This document shows, piece after piece, positions 35,852 through 45,660 of a DNA stretch of 64,000 nucleotides. The notes beneath the pieces were generated by a model, which ran no database searches, was not told the DNA's origin, and worked only from the letters and a program-made list of their open reading frames with translations. Source of the stretch: an uncultured Algibacter sp. Its GTDB lineage: Bacteria; Bacteroidota; Bacteroidia; Flavobacteriales; Flavobacteriaceae. Within the stretch, counting starts at the first letter, position 1. Each line of letters opens with the position of its first letter. The stretch covers positions 702,550 through 766,549 of the forward strand of contig NZ_CANMAU010000001.1 in assembly GCF_947495925.1 (NCBI RefSeq). The letters are read 5' to 3'. A program made the position numbers and the translations under genes.

Positions 35852-37201
35852 TTAATCAACTTGCTTTTCGATTACAAAGTCTTCCATGAATTTTGTGGTA
35901 TAATTACCAGCTAAATAATCTGGATGCTCCATAAGCTGCCTGTGGAATGGAATAGTAGTTTTAATACCTTCTATTACGAACTCATCTAAAGCACGTTTCA
36001 TTTTATTAATGGCTTCTTCTCTAGTTTGTGCCGTTGTAATTAACTTGGCAATCATAGAATCATAGTTTGGAGGAATAGAGTACCCTGCATAAACATGGGT
36101 GTCTAAGCGCACACCATGACCCCCTGGGGCATGTAATGTTGTAATCATACCTGGGGATGGTCTAAAATCATTAAACGGGTCTTCCGCATTGATTCTACAT
36201 TCTATAGAATGTAACTTAGGTGCATAATTTTTACCAGAAATTGGCACACCTGCAGCCACCAAAATTTGTTCTCGAATTAAATCGAAATCTATCACTTGTT
36301 CTGTGATAGGGTGCTCCACTTGAATACGCGTATTCATTTCCATGAAGTAGAAATTTCTATGCTTATCTACTAAGAACTCAATAGTTCCAGCTCCCTCATA
36401 TTTTATATATTCTGATGCTCTAACCGCAGCTTCACCCATTTTTTTACGAAGTGCCGTAGTCATAAACGGAGAAGGGACCTCCTCTGTTAATTTTTGATGA
36501 CGACGTTGAATAGAACAGTCTCTTTCTGATAAATGACAAGCTTTACCACTTGAATCTCCAACAACTTGAATTTCAATATGTCTTGGCTCTTCAATAAGTT
36601 TCTCCATATACATATCGTCATTTCCAAAAGCCGCTTTTGATTCTTGTCTTGCAGAATCCCAAGCATCCTTCAAATCTTCTGGTTTAAACACCCCTCGCAT
36701 ACCTTTACCTCCACCTCCGGCAGAAGCTTTTAGCATTACGGGATACCCTGTTTCTACAGCAAGTTTTTCACATTCAGCAAAATCTTTGATAACACCATCA
36801 CTACCTGGCACACATGGTACGCCAGCAGCTTTCATGGTTTCCTTTGCATTGGCTTTATCTCCCATTCTATCAATCATCTCTGGTGAAGCGCCGATAAATT
36901 TTATACCGTGTTCTTCACATATTTTTGAAAACTTAGCGTTTTCCGATAGAAACCCATATCCTGGGTGAATAGCATCTGCATTAGTAATTTCGGCAGCAGA
37001 TATGATATTAGACATTTTCAAATAAGACTCTGTACTAGATGGTGGTCCAATACAAACAGCTTCGTCCGCAAACTTTACATGCAGACTTTCTTCATCGGCA
37101 GTGGAGTAAACGGCAACTGTTTTAATGCCCATTTCCTTACAGGTTCTAATAACACGAAGTGCTATTTCCCCTCTATTGGCTATTAATATTTTTTTAAACA
37201 T
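35852..37201 (-). CDS. accC: Acetyl-CoA carboxylase, biotin carboxylase subunit
   Basis: A protein of 449 residues from the ATG at 37201 ([17 protein letters not shown]); a 15-codon extension to 37246 is poorly coding and is rejected. Motifs include the ATP-grasp loop [28 protein letters not shown] and [14 protein letters not shown]. It carboxylates biotin carried by AccB to supply carboxyl for malonyl-CoA. It is cytoplasmic and is separated from accB by an intergenic with an 11-bp inverted repeat. Confidence 0.95.
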   Translation of the reverse strand: MFKKILIANRGEIALRVIRTCKEMGIKTVAVYSTADEESLHVKFADEAVCIGPPSSTESYLKMSNIISAAEITNADAIHPGYGFLSENAKFSKICEEHGIKFIGASPEMIDRMGDKANAKETMKAAGVPCVPGSDGVIKDFAECEKLAVETGYPVMLKASAGGGGKGMRGVFKPEDLKDAWDSARQESKAAFGNDDMYMEKLIEEPRHIEIQVVGDSSGKACHLSERDCSIQRRHQKLTEEVPSPFMTTALRKKMGEAAVRASEYIKYEGAGTIEFLVDKHRNFYFMEMNTRIQVEHPITEQVIDFDLIREQILVAAGVPISGKNYAPKLHSIECRINAEDPFNDFRPSPGMITTLHAPGGHGVRLDTHVYAGYSIPPNYDSMIAKLITTAQTREEAINKMKRALDEFVIEGIKTTIPFHRQLMEHPDYLAGNYTTKFMEDFVIEKQVD

Positions 37202-37223
37202 AACATTTTGAATTAAAAATTTC

Positions 37224-37279
37224 AAATTCCAATAGCCAAACTCCAAATATTGGATTTTGAGCTTTGTATATTGGAATTT
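37224..37279. repeat. Inverted repeat in accB-accC spacer
   Basis: AAATTCCAATA (37224-37234) is repeated in inverted form as TATTGGAATTT (37269-37279) with 34 bp between. Could form a long-loop hairpin in the accBC mRNA. Possibly only AT-rich drift. Confidence 0.4.
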
Positions 37280-37287
37280 TTAATTGG

Positions 37288-37776
37288 TTATGATGGGTCT
37301 ACCAAAAATAATGGTTGGTCAAATTCTACAGGAGAAGAATCATCAACTAATATTTTAACAATCTTACCCGAAACTTCAGATTCAATCTCATTAAAAAGTT
37401 TCATAGCTTCGATAATACATAACACATCTCCTTCAGCAATAGTTTGACCTACTTCTACAAATAATGGTTTATCTGGTGATGGTTTTCTATAGAATGTACC
37501 AATAATAGGTGATTTAATCGTAATATATTTTGAATCTTCATCAGCCGCCGGAGCTGCTGCTGCTGGTGCAGGTGCTGCTGGAGCAGGTGCTTCAACCGCA
37601 GGAACTGCCTGTATAGGTTGTGGTATATGAGCTGCAGGCATTTGATGCACAATAGTTGTGTCTGAATCAGAGCCTGTTCTAATAGTGATTTTTACATCAT
37701 CCATTTCCAATTTAACCTCACTTGCTCCCGATTTGGCAACAAATTTGATTAAGTTTTGAATCTCTTTTAAATCCAT
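37288..37776 (-). CDS. accB: Acetyl-CoA carboxylase, biotin carboxyl carrier protein
   Basis: A protein of 162 residues with an N-terminal [20 protein letters not shown], an Ala/Pro-rich linker (residues ~60-78), and a C-terminal biotinyl domain with the attachment motif [12 protein letters not shown]. The lysine in EAMK is biotinylated. Linker length and composition are typical of Bacteroidota. Cytoplasmic, in operon with fabH and accC. Confidence 0.95.
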   Translation of the reverse strand: MDLKEIQNLIKFVAKSGASEVKLEMDDVKITIRTGSDSDTTIVHQMPAAHIPQPIQAVPAVEAPAPAAPAPAAAAPAADEDSKYITIKSPIIGTFYRKPSPDKPLFVEVGQTIAEGDVLCIIEAMKLFNEIESEVSGKIVKILVDDSSPVEFDQPLFLVDPS

Positions 37777-37799
37777 AATTTTTGCTAATTAGTTAGTGG

Positions 37800-38801
37800 T
37801 TAGTCTTTTGAATTATAGGCCCATTTTAAATAGATGGCACCCCAATTAAATCCGCCTCCAAAAGCAGCGAATATTACATTATCACCCTTTTTAAGTTGCG
37901 ATTCATAATCATTAATAAGAAGTGGTAAAGTGGCCGATGTTGTATTCCCATATTTGTGAATATTCATCATTACTTTGTCTTCTTCTAAATCTATTCGTTG
38001 TGCGGTAGCATCAATTATACGCTTGTTTGCTTGATGAGCAGCAAGCCAATCTACGCTATCCTTTGTAAGATTATTTCGCTCTAATATCTTAACAGTGGCA
38101 TCTGCCATATTGAACACAGCATTTTTGAATACTGTTCTTCCTTCTTGAAAAGCATATTGACCACCTTGTTCTAATATTTCAGCAGTTAACTTATGCGATG
38201 ATCCTCCGTAAGTAGCCTGCAAAAATTCACGTCCAGAACCATCACTCCTTAAGTATTCATCTTGTAATCCTAAATGCTCTTCATTAGGTTCAAACAAAAC
38301 AGCTCCGGCTCCATCACCAAAAATAATACAAGTGGCTCTATCTTTATAATTTATTATAGAAGACATCTTATCTGCCCCTATAAGTAATACATTTTTATAT
38401 CGTCCCGATTCTATATAACTTGCCGCAACTGACATACCGTATAAAAAACTAGAACATGCTGCATCCATATCGAATGAAAACGCATTTGTTGCTCCAATTT
38501 CTGAAGCCGTAAAAGAGGCAGTAGATGCTGCCTTCATATCTGGTGTGGCCGTGGCAACAATTACCAGTTCTATATCTTTTGGATCAATACCCTTTTTATT
38601 AATTAAATCTTGAGCTGCTTTTATGGCTAAGTAAGACGTTCCCTTACCATCATCTTTAAGAATTCGTCGTTCTTTTATACCTGTTCTTGAGGTTATCCAT
38701 TCATCATTTGTATCAACCATAGTCTCAAGAATTTGATTGGTTAATACGTATTCTGGCACATATGCGCCTACAGCTGTAATTGCCGCAGAGATTCTACTCA
38801 T
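37800..38801 (-). CDS. fabH: 3-oxoacyl-ACP synthase III
   Basis: A protein of 333 residues with Cys116 in DMDAACSSFLYG, the histidine in WLAAHQANKRII and the asparagine in HKYGNTTSATLPL, giving the Cys-His-Asn triad. It condenses acyl-CoA with malonyl-ACP to start fatty acid synthesis. It follows the rpmF and yceD pair, the order common in Flavobacteria, and precedes accB. Confidence 0.95.
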   Translation of the reverse strand: MSRISAAITAVGAYVPEYVLTNQILETMVDTNDEWITSRTGIKERRILKDDGKGTSYLAIKAAQDLINKKGIDPKDIELVIVATATPDMKAASTASFTASEIGATNAFSFDMDAACSSFLYGMSVAASYIESGRYKNVLLIGADKMSSIINYKDRATCIIFGDGAGAVLFEPNEEHLGLQDEYLRSDGSGREFLQATYGGSSHKLTAEILEQGGQYAFQEGRTVFKNAVFNMADATVKILERNNLTKDSVDWLAAHQANKRIIDATAQRIDLEEDKVMMNIHKYGNTTSATLPLLINDYESQLKKGDNVIFAAFGGGFNWGAIYLKWAYNSKD

Positions 38802-38934
38802 AACTTTATAGTTAATTTGACCAAAAAATCATTAAAATTGGACAAAAACATTCAATAATTGGTGAAAACTACTAAATTTCGACCAATTAAACTGCAAATT
38901 AAAGGTTTTTGTCCTTTAGAAAAAGTATTTCATA

Positions 38935-38962
38935 AAAAAAAACGCTCATAAATGAGCGTTTT
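38935..38962 (-). terminator. Rho-independent terminator after rpmF
   Basis: Stem AAAACGCTCAT / ATGAGCGTTTT with a short loop and a T tail on the minus strand. It would separate rpmF from fabH, although read-through is possible. Confidence 0.65.
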
Positions 38963-38983
38963 ATATTATGCTTGCATAACTAA

Positions 38984-39187
38984 CTACGCAACGTTTTCTA
39001 TTTCTTCAGAGTTATCAATTAATACCTGACCTCTGTAGTATAATTTTCCTTCGTGCCAGTGAGCTCTGTGGTATAAGTGAGCTTCACCAGTTGTTGGACA
39101 TGTAGCAATCTGTGGCGCAGTTGCTTTGTAATGCGTTCTTCTTTTATCTCTTCTAGTTTTCGAGATTTTTCTTTTAGGATGTGCCAT
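38984..39187 (-). CDS. rpmF: Large ribosomal subunit protein bL32
   Basis: A protein of 67 residues: [20 protein letters not shown], a basic N-terminus typical of bL32, with [14 protein letters not shown] and YYRGQVLI. The usual CxxC zinc pairs are reduced to a single Cys in ATCPTTGE, suggesting a zinc-free variant. It is co-transcribed with the yceD-like gene. Confidence 0.95.
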   Translation of the reverse strand: MAHPKRKISKTRRDKRRTHYKATAPQIATCPTTGEAHLYHRAHWHEGKLYYRGQVLIDNSEEIENVA

Positions 39188-39196
39188 TTTATATGT

Positions 39197-39742
39197 TTAT
39201 TTATCCGTTAATAATTTTTTCAATGTATTCCAACGAGGATCAATATCCTCCTCTTCTTCTTTATTCTCTTTAAGCTTTGGACTTAACTCTTCTAACTTTT
39301 TAAGTATTTCCGAATCTAATGTACCGTCTTCAACGCCAGGGTGCACCCTTTTAATTGGGACCGCAAGTATTGCTAATTCATAAATATACTGCTGTATATT
39401 TATTTCGTAAGTTCCATGTGGGATAATTAAAATATCAATATGCTCATCATTATAATCATCACCAAATTTAACTACCAAATCAAATTCATTTTCAATAGTT
39501 TGATTATAAGGCTCGTTGGTTAGATCACAATTTACATTAACCCAACCTGAAATTTCAAAATGCAATTCTAGCAACGTTGTCTTTTTTTCTAAAACAACAT
39601 TTACATTAATGGCTGCATCATTAAAATCTTCATACTCAAAATGTTCAAAGAACGTTTGCTCTACTTTATACTCAAAATGATGCTTTCCAATTTTTAACCC
39701 TACAAACGGAATTGTAAACTCCTTCAATGCCTTCATTATCAC
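39197..39742 (-). CDS. DUF177/YceD-family protein
   Basis: A protein of 181 residues. It shows the DUF177 pattern: early IPFVGLKIGKHHFEYKVEQT, WVNVNCDLTNEPYNQTIENE and the C-terminal region NTLKKLLTDK. The family is nearly always next to rpmF and is thought to be linked to 23S rRNA accumulation. It starts 9 bp before rpmF; the ATG two codons in is an equally good start. Cytoplasmic. Confidence 0.85.
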   Translation of the reverse strand: MIMKALKEFTIPFVGLKIGKHHFEYKVEQTFFEHFEYEDFNDAAINVNVVLEKKTTLLELHFEISGWVNVNCDLTNEPYNQTIENEFDLVVKFGDDYNDEHIDILIIPHGTYEINIQQYIYELAILAVPIKRVHPGVEDGTLDSEILKKLEELSPKLKENKEEEEDIDPRWNTLKKLLTDK

Positions 39743-39861
39743 ATCTATTTTGAGCCTGCAAATATATAAATTTTTATTTACGCAACATGACTTATAAACA
39801 TTTTTTTGTTTATATCTTCAAGAAGGCAAAAAATCAATCCTTTGAATTAACACTCAGAGCA

Positions 39862-40914
39862 TTAACGACGGTCTTTACGTGGCGCTTTTTTTAACGGATT
39901 TGCAGTAAGTTTGTGATAAGAATTTCTATTTTTAAAAATTTGGATCGCACTAAAAACGGCTTCCTTGAAAGAGTTCTCATCTGCTTCACCCTTCCCTGCA
40001 ATTTCAAAAGCAGTTCCATGATCTGGAGAAGTCCTAACTTTATTTAGTCCAGCTGTAAAATTAACGCCTTGACCAAAAGATAATGTTTTAAATGGTATTA
40101 GTCCTTGATCGTGATAAGATGCAATAATGGCGTCAAAATTCTTAAAATTACTCGAACCAAAAAAACTGTCGGCAGCATAAGGTCCAAATACTAATTTACC
40201 ACCTTCCTTAATTTTTTTAAGAGTAGGCCTTAAAACCTCATCGTCTTCATTACCAATAACACCATTATCTCCCGTATGTGGGTTTATTCCCAAAACAGCA
40301 ATTTTTGGTTTTTGAATTTTAAAATCCTTTTTAAGGGTGTTATATACGGTATTGATTTTTTGCTCTATTAATTCTGGAGTTATGTGATTCGCAACATCTT
40401 TAACAGGCACATGATCAGTAAGTAAACCTACCCTTAAAGTATCTGTTATCATGAACATAAGACTTTCTCCTTCCAACTCCTGAGCCAAATAATCGGTATG
40501 TCCTGGAAAATTAAAATTTTCAGACTGAATACTACTCTTATTAATTGGAGCGGTAACTAAAACATGTACCTCCCCTTCTTTTAAAGATTTAGTTGCTGCT
40601 TCTAGAGATTTGATAGCATAAGCACCTATACCTGTATCTTCTTGCCCAAACTCAATTTTAACGGGTTCATTCCAACTATTAAATACATTAACTTTTCCAT
40701 GAACAAGTTGATTCAAATTATTTATACTATTAAAAGATATTTGAGATTTAAAATGAGTTTTGTAAAACGTCATAACCTTGGTTGAGGCAAAAACGACTGG
40801 TGTACAAAAATCTAACATTCTAGGATCTTCAAATGTTCTTAAAACAATTTCTCCTCCTATGCCGTTTAAATCTCCTATCGATATTCCTACTATTATATTT
40901 TCTTCTTGCTTCAT
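39862..40914 (-). CDS. pdxA: 4-hydroxythreonine-4-phosphate dehydrogenase
   Basis: A protein of 350 residues from the ATG at 40914 (MKQEENIIVGISIGDLNGIG); the 13-residue extension is not needed. Motifs are TAPINKSSIQSENFNFPGHT, with a zinc-binding His, VLGINPHTGDNG, and ASYHDQGLIPFKTL. It acts in the DXP-dependent pyridoxal phosphate route. It diverges from ribE. Confidence 0.9.
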   Translation of the reverse strand: MKQEENIIVGISIGDLNGIGGEIVLRTFEDPRMLDFCTPVVFASTKVMTFYKTHFKSQISFNSINNLNQLVHGKVNVFNSWNEPVKIEFGQEDTGIGAYAIKSLEAATKSLKEGEVHVLVTAPINKSSIQSENFNFPGHTDYLAQELEGESLMFMITDTLRVGLLTDHVPVKDVANHITPELIEQKINTVYNTLKKDFKIQKPKIAVLGINPHTGDNGVIGNEDDEVLRPTLKKIKEGGKLVFGPYAADSFFGSSNFKNFDAIIASYHDQGLIPFKTLSFGQGVNFTAGLNKVRTSPDHGTAFEIAGKGEADENSFKEAVFSAIQIFKNRNSYHKLTANPLKKAPRKDRR

Positions 40915-40979
40915 TAAAAAAGACAACTTTTGTTTGTAATTTTGATTCTGCAAATTTAACTAAATAAACAGGAATTACT

Positions 40980-41570
40980 ATGTTTACTGGAATTATTGAA
41001 GATATTGGAATTATTACTGATTTAAAACCGGAGCTTGACAATCTTCACATCTCTGTTAGAAGTAAAATCACCTCCGAATTAAAAATTGATCAAAGTGTTG
41101 CTCACAATGGGGTTTGTCTTACGGTAGTTTCAATTAACGATGATGAGTATACGGTAACTGCCATAAAAGAAACTTTAGACAAGACAAGTCTTACTCATTT
41201 AAAAACCAATGATAAGGTGAATTTAGAACGAGCCATGAAACTAGGTGATAGACTTGATGGGCATATTGTGCAAGGACATATTGATCAAATTGCAACTTGC
41301 ACAGAAGTTACAGAAGAAAATGGTAGCTGGGTATTTACTTTTAATTATGATTCTTCTCTTAATAATATAACGATTGAAAAAGGTTCTATAACTGTAAATG
41401 GAACCAGCTTAACCGTAGTTAATTCTAAAAAGAACAGTTTTAGCGTTGCGATAATCCCATTCACCTATGAGCATACTAATTTTAGCACCTTTAAAATTGG
41501 AACAGTAGTGAATTTAGAATTTGATGTGCTAGGAAAATATGTATCCAGACTAATGGAATTACATAAATAA
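40980..41570 (+). CDS. ribE: Riboflavin synthase, alpha subunit
   Basis: A protein of 196 residues made of two lumazine-binding repeats: MFTGIIEDIGIITDL, SVAHNGVCLTVVS, LDGHIVQGHID, then the second ENGSWVFTF and SITVNGTSLTVVN. It dismutates 6,7-dimethyl-8-ribityllumazine to riboflavin as a trimer. Length is normal. The small PID-type protein is convergent with it. Confidence 0.95.
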   Translation: MFTGIIEDIGIITDLKPELDNLHISVRSKITSELKIDQSVAHNGVCLTVVSINDDEYTVTAIKETLDKTSLTHLKTNDKVNLERAMKLGDRLDGHIVQGHIDQIATCTEVTEENGSWVFTFNYDSSLNNITIEKGSITVNGTSLTVVNSKKNSFSVAIIPFTYEHTNFSTFKIGTVVNLEFDVLGKYVSRLMELHK

Positions 41571-41789
41571 CTACTTACTCTTAGGAAAAACCATTCGTTT
41601 AATTCCGTAAAATAAACCAGCTATAAGCCCCAAAAGAACACCTCCATCTATAGGGAAAGGCGGCGGTGGTGGTCCCGAAGGGGCACCAGGGGCAGGTGGA
41701 GTAGGATCTTCAAAACCCAAAGCCATACAACCAAAACTTATTAATACAAATAAGATTGAGGCAATTATTCTTTTATTTTGTATTGTCAT
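41571..41789 (-). CDS. Small secreted protein with PID-CTERM-like sorting tail
   Basis: A 72-residue product from the ATG at 41789. An N-terminal hydrophobic signal (IIASILFVLISFGCMALG) is followed by a proline-rich run. The C-terminal segment has PIDGGVLLGLIAGLFYGIKR and a basic end. Flavobacterial exosortase-type sorting tails share this PIDGG, hydrophobic helix and basic end. I recall it being called PID-CTERM. Its whole mature body is only ~20 residues. The function is unknown, and it starts 1 bp after the ribE stop on the opposite strand. Confidence 0.55.
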   Translation of the reverse strand: MTIQNKRIIASILFVLISFGCMALGFEDPTPPAPGAPSGPPPPPFPIDGGVLLGLIAGLFYGIKRMVFPKSK

Positions 41790-42082
41790 GAGGCACAAAT
41801 GTATAAAAAAAAGCGAGTTCTTAAAATTTTCCTACGTTATTTAAATTAAATATATCTATAAAACGCTATTAATATCCGATAAAAAGCAAGTTTATTGGCT
41901 TTTTGTAAAAATATCCGACAACTTCTTTTTATTAAAAAAGGATATTATGGTAATAAAATTCCCCGATTTTAATATCATCACAAATATATATATTTCACTT
42001 TAAAACAAAAATAAAATAACCTACTTAATTTATTTAGCCTAAATAAGGCAGTTAACTGAATTTCAATCAACTATTAAAAACC

Positions 42083-42113
42083 AAAAAAGCCTCTCTAAAA
42101 TAGAAAGGCTTTT
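42083..42113 (-). terminator. Likely terminator downstream of the tRNA gene
   Basis: A palindrome with arms AAAAGCCT and AGGCTTTT and TTTTTT on the minus strand side. It stands ~14 bp downstream of the minus-strand tRNA. Confidence 0.5.
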
Positions 42114-42126
42114 CAATTTCTAAAAG

Positions 42127-42200
42127 TGGTCCCACATGGGCTCGAACCATGGACTTTCTGATTATGAGTCAGATACTCTAACCAACTGAGTTATAGGACC
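42127..42200 (-). tRNA. tRNA with anticodon CAT (Ile2 favoured; elongator Met possible)
   Basis: A 74-nt cloverleaf, minus strand. The acceptor stem pairs GGTCCTA with TGGGACC (one G-T), the anticodon stem is TCTGA/TCAGA and the loop CTCATAA gives anticodon CAT. The T-loop is GGTTCGAGCCC. No CCA is encoded. The anticodon stem lacks the three G-C pairs of an initiator. C4-G69 and C5-G68 in the acceptor stem match known TilS determinants of tRNA-Ile2, but elongator tRNA-Met cannot be excluded. Confidence 0.9.
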
Positions 42201-42249
42201 GAAATTGGAGTGCAATATTACTACTTATTTTATTTCTTACCAAGAAAAA

Positions 42250-42654
42250 TTATTCCTTTATCTCCTGACATAATTCAATTAAAACACCATTTGAAGATTT
42301 TGGGTGTAAAAATGCAACCAACTTATTATCTGCTCCCTTTTTAGGTATTTCATTTAATACTTTAAACCCTTCCTTTTTAAGTCGCTCAATTTCAGATAAA
42401 ATATCATCAACATCAAAAGCAATATGGTGAATTCCCTCACCTTTTTTTTCAATAAATTTAGCGATAGGGCTATCTTTTTCTGAAGCCTCTAACAATTCAA
42501 TTTTATTGTTGCCTACCTTAAAAAAAGAAGTATTAACCCCCTCCGTTCTAACTTCTTCAACCTTATAGTTAGGTTCTCCAAAAAGCTTAGAGAATAAATC
42601 ATTGGAATTTTCTAAACTTTTTACGGCAATTCCTATATGCTCAATTTTATTCAT
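42250..42654 (-). CDS. mce: Methylmalonyl-CoA epimerase
   Basis: A protein of 134 residues from the ATG at 42654 (MNKIEHIGIAVKSLENSND), a size typical of the family; a longer frame to 42708 is rejected. VOC-type motifs are visible: HIGIAVKSL with a metal His, the GIHHIAFDVDD block and LIELCQE at the end (metal Glu). It interconverts (R)- and (S)-methylmalonyl-CoA in propionate metabolism. No mutase is nearby. Single gene between the tRNA and rbfA. Confidence 0.9.
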   Translation of the reverse strand: MNKIEHIGIAVKSLENSNDLFSKLFGEPNYKVEEVRTEGVNTSFFKVGNNKIELLEASEKDSPIAKFIEKKGEGIHHIAFDVDDILSEIERLKKEGFKVLNEIPKKGADNKLVAFLHPKSSNGVLIELCQEIKE

Positions 42655-42755
42655 AAAAATATATTTTTCAGTTCCATGCAAATGGTAATCTTTCAAATTC
42701 CATATCAAAATACGAAAATAGCAAGCGAAAAGTAAGATAATCTTTAAATATCCGC

Positions 42756-42763
42756 TATTTTTG
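42756..42763 (+). promoter_or_regulatory. Candidate minus-7 element for rbfA (TATTTTTG)
   Basis: TATTTTTG fits TAnnTTTG, 28 bp before the rbfA ATG. The minus-33 element is not clear. Confidence 0.4.
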
Positions 42764-42791
42764 CATTCTGAACCTTTAAGAGGTATTAATA

Positions 42792-43196
42792 ATGAGTGAT
42801 TTAGAGGAAAGTCAAAGACAAAAGAAAATAGGATCAGTTTTACAGCATGATTTGGTAGATGTACTTCAAAGCGCAGCCACCCAAGGTGGCTTGAGAGGTG
42901 TTTTAATTTCTGTAACGAAAGTAAAAGTTACCGTAGATTTATCAGTAGCTAAGGTATATCTGAGTATTTTTCCAAATGATAAAGGCAAAGAACTTTTGCA
43001 AGGCATAAAATCGAACACCTCGTTAATTCGTCATGAATTAGCACAACGCACCAAAAATCAATTAAGGCGAATGCCTCATCTGGAATTCTTTATTGATGAT
43101 TCTCTAGAGTATATTGATCAAATCGAAAAGTCTTTAAAAGGTGAAGAAAACCCAATTAAAGACCCAAGTATTCTGGACAAAAGAAAAAAATCTTAA
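42792..43196 (+). CDS. rbfA: Ribosome-binding factor A
   Basis: A protein of 134 residues. RbfA family features are VLQHDLVDVLQ at the start, VTKVKVTVDLSVAKVYLSIF and RHELAQRTKNQLRRMPHLEF, with KH-like folding. It binds 16S rRNA helix 1 during 30S maturation. It precedes the LolC-like permease by 8 bp and may be co-transcribed. Confidence 0.95.
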   Translation: MSDLEESQRQKKIGSVLQHDLVDVLQSAATQGGLRGVLISVTKVKVTVDLSVAKVYLSIFPNDKGKELLQGIKSNTSLIRHELAQRTKNQLRRMPHLEFFIDDSLEYIDQIEKSLKGEENPIKDPSILDKRKKS

Positions 43197-43204
43197 TTCT
43201 ATAA

Positions 43205-44410
43205 TTGAGTTTTTCCTTATACATAGCAAAACGTTATTTACGCTCAAAGAGCACAAACAATGCTATTAATTTTATAACCTATATTGCCATTATAGGTGTT
43301 ATACTGGGCTCTGCCTCTTTATTTATTGTGCTTTCAGGCTTTGCTGGATTAAAAGATTTCACCTTACAATTTTCAAGCGAAATAGATCCTGATTTAAAAG
43401 CAGAAGCAGCTTTAGGAAAATCTTTTGTTTTAAGTGATGCCGATATTACTAAACTAAATAACCTTGACGATATTGCTAATTTTTCAAGAGTCATTGAAGA
43501 ACGTGTTTTTATAGCATCTGAAAACAAAAACACCTTAGCTGTCATTAAAGGAGTTGATGAAAAATTTCAAAGCATTGTTAGTATTGACTCTGTTATTGAA
43601 TATGGAGGTTGGTTAGATCAGAAATCCAATCAAATAGTTGTTGGTTGGGGTATTTCAAATAGCTTATCGCTCGGTATTTTAGATTATACTAAGTCTATAA
43701 ATATCTATGTCCCGAAACCAGGTAAAGGCCAAATAACTTCTACTAAAAATGCCTTTAACACAGTAAAAGCTTTAAACGTTGGTATCTTTTTTATTAATGA
43801 AAGTTTAAACGACAAGTATATTTTTGCTCCTATTGAATTGGCTAAAAACTTATTGAACTACGAGTCAAGTCAAATCTCTTCCATTGAAATCAAACTTAAA
43901 GATGGTATTGACGAAACTCAGGCAAAAGCCAATATTCAAGCTATTTTAGGAGACAAAGTTATTATTAAAAATAGAACACAGCTCAACGATGCGCTTTATA
44001 AAATGTTGAATACCGAAAATCTAGCCGTTTACCTCATTTTTACTCTGGTACTTATTATAGCTTTTTTTAATGTTATTGGATCTCTAATTATGATGATGCT
44101 AGATAAAAAACAAAGTTTAAATACACTATTTAATATAGGAGCCACAGTAAAAGACATTCGAAAAATCTTCTTTTACCAGGGAAGCCTAATGAGTATTATT
44201 GGTGGATTTATTGGTTTAGGTGTTGCGTTTATTATCACCATGCTTCAAAAAACATTTAACCTAGTTATGATTACACCATCATTGGCTTACCCTGTGGTTA
44301 TTAAGACTGAAAACTTTTTTATTGTCTTTTTTACCATTTCTGTTTTGGGGATTATCGCTTCAAGAATTGCGTCTGCTAGAATCACAAAGTCTTTAGTTAA
44401 GAATATTTAA
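43205..44410 (+). CDS. ABC transporter permease, LolC/E-like (FtsX-type)
   Basis: A protein of 401 residues starting at a TTG (43205). The opening SLYIAKRYLRSKSTNNAINF and the first membrane helix (IIGVILGSASLFIVL) are typical of LolC/LolE. A ~225-residue periplasmic domain follows, then three C-terminal helices with GSLMSIIGGFIGLGVAF. Lol permeases extract lipoproteins from the inner membrane. The matching ATPase is not adjacent, so a lipoprotein role is inference from family. No other start gives a comparable N-terminus. Confidence 0.85.
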   Translation: MSFSLYIAKRYLRSKSTNNAINFITYIAIIGVILGSASLFIVLSGFAGLKDFTLQFSSEIDPDLKAEAALGKSFVLSDADITKLNNLDDIANFSRVIEERVFIASENKNTLAVIKGVDEKFQSIVSIDSVIEYGGWLDQKSNQIVVGWGISNSLSLGILDYTKSINIYVPKPGKGQITSTKNAFNTVKALNVGIFFINESLNDKYIFAPIELAKNLLNYESSQISSIEIKLKDGIDETQAKANIQAILGDKVIIKNRTQLNDALYKMLNTENLAVYLIFTLVLIIAFFNVIGSLIMMMLDKKQSLNTLFNIGATVKDIRKIFFYQGSLMSIIGGFIGLGVAFIITMLQKTFNLVMITPSLAYPVVIKTENFFIVFFTISVLGIIASRIASARITKSLVKNI

Positions 44411-44606
44411 ATTATTTAGCAAGAAAGCTATTTAATAACAACTAACTCATACTTGCAAAAGCAATAGGAATGGATCTTACTTTATACTTAATTAGAGCTT
44501 ACTTTGAAGACAAAATTATTAACTATTTATAGAAATACTGAAACAAATTCGGTAATGAAAATATAGTGGATAGCTCGTTGGTTAGCCATTTACCAAAAAC
44601 AAAAAT

Positions 44607-45602
44607 CTACTCCGTAAACTGGTAGCCTGAAAATTTTTCTAAAACCTCATCAAAAGCAGCAAAAACATCTTCGGAATGATCTGAAGTCACCATTTTCATG
44701 CGGTACTCCTTAAAATGAGGAATCCCTTTAAAGTAGTTCGTATAATGACGTCGTGTTTCAAAAACACCAAGAATTTCACCCTTCCAATCAATAGACATTT
44801 GCAAATGTCTGCGAGCTGCCTCAACACGCTCTTCCAATGAAATGGGTGCTAGGTGTTCTCCCGTTTCAAAAAAATGCTTGACTTGCTTGAAAAACCACGG
44901 GTTTCCGATTGAAGCACGACCAATCATGGCACCGTCTAATCCATAATCATCGCGCATTTCCATAGCACGTTCAGGACTCGTTATATCACCATTTCCAAAC
45001 ACCGGAATATGCATTCTTGGATTATTTTTTACTTGAGCAATAGGCTTCCAATCGGCATCCCCTTTATACATCTGTGCTCTAGTACGCCCGTGAATAGCAA
45101 TAGCTTTACAGCCTACATCTTGTAAACGTTCGGCCACCTCAACAATTCTTATAGAATCATGATCCCAACCCAATCGGGTTTTAACCGTAATAGGGATGTG
45201 GGTACGCTTTACCATTTCGGCAGTGAGTTTTTCCATCAAGCAAACATCCTTCAAAATACCCGCACCAGCGCCTTTACTCACTACTTTTTTAACAGGACAA
45301 CCAAAATTAATATCAATAATATCAGGCTTTGAAGCCGAAACAATATCAATAGTTTGCAACATGCTATCTAGATTAGCCCCAAATATTTGAATACCAACTG
45401 GTCGCTCTTTTTCATAAATATCCAATTTCATAACGCTTTTAGCGGCGTTACGAATTAAACCTTCACTAGATACAAACTCGGTATAAACCACATCTGCTCC
45501 TTGCTCTTTACATAATGCACGAAATGGCGGATCACTAACATCCTCCATTGGTGCTAAAAGTAATGGGAAATCTGGAAGTTCTATGTTGTCTATTTTTACC
45601 AA
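44607..45602 (-). CDS. dusB: tRNA-dihydrouridine synthase
   Basis: A protein of 331 residues with the FMN-barrel motifs LAPMEDVSDPPFRALCKEQG, VYTEFVSSEGL and the DusB-type DINFGCPVKKVVSKGAGAG, with the catalytic Cys in FGCP. Later are IAIHGRTRAQMYKG and GDGNGDITSP-like segments (FGNGDITSPER). It reduces uridines to dihydrouridine in tRNA. It diverges from the lgt-like gene. Confidence 0.9.
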   Translation of the reverse strand: MVKIDNIELPDFPLLLAPMEDVSDPPFRALCKEQGADVVYTEFVSSEGLIRNAAKSVMKLDIYEKERPVGIQIFGANLDSMLQTIDIVSASKPDIIDINFGCPVKKVVSKGAGAGILKDVCLMEKLTAEMVKRTHIPITVKTRLGWDHDSIRIVEVAERLQDVGCKAIAIHGRTRAQMYKGDADWKPIAQVKNNPRMHIPVFGNGDITSPERAMEMRDDYGLDGAMIGRASIGNPWFFKQVKHFFETGEHLAPISLEERVEAARRHLQMSIDWKGEILGVFETRRHYTNYFKGIPHFKEYRMKMVTSDHSEDVFAAFDEVLEKFSGYQFTE

Positions 45603-45660
45603 GCTATTTATTTTGGCGCAAAATTACATCTTTTATCTATATTTATAAAAATTTCAGTCA

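Noticed and set aside
42127..42200. Initiator tRNA-fMet
   Set aside because: The anticodon stem lacks the three consecutive G-C pairs of initiators and position 1 pairs normally with 72.
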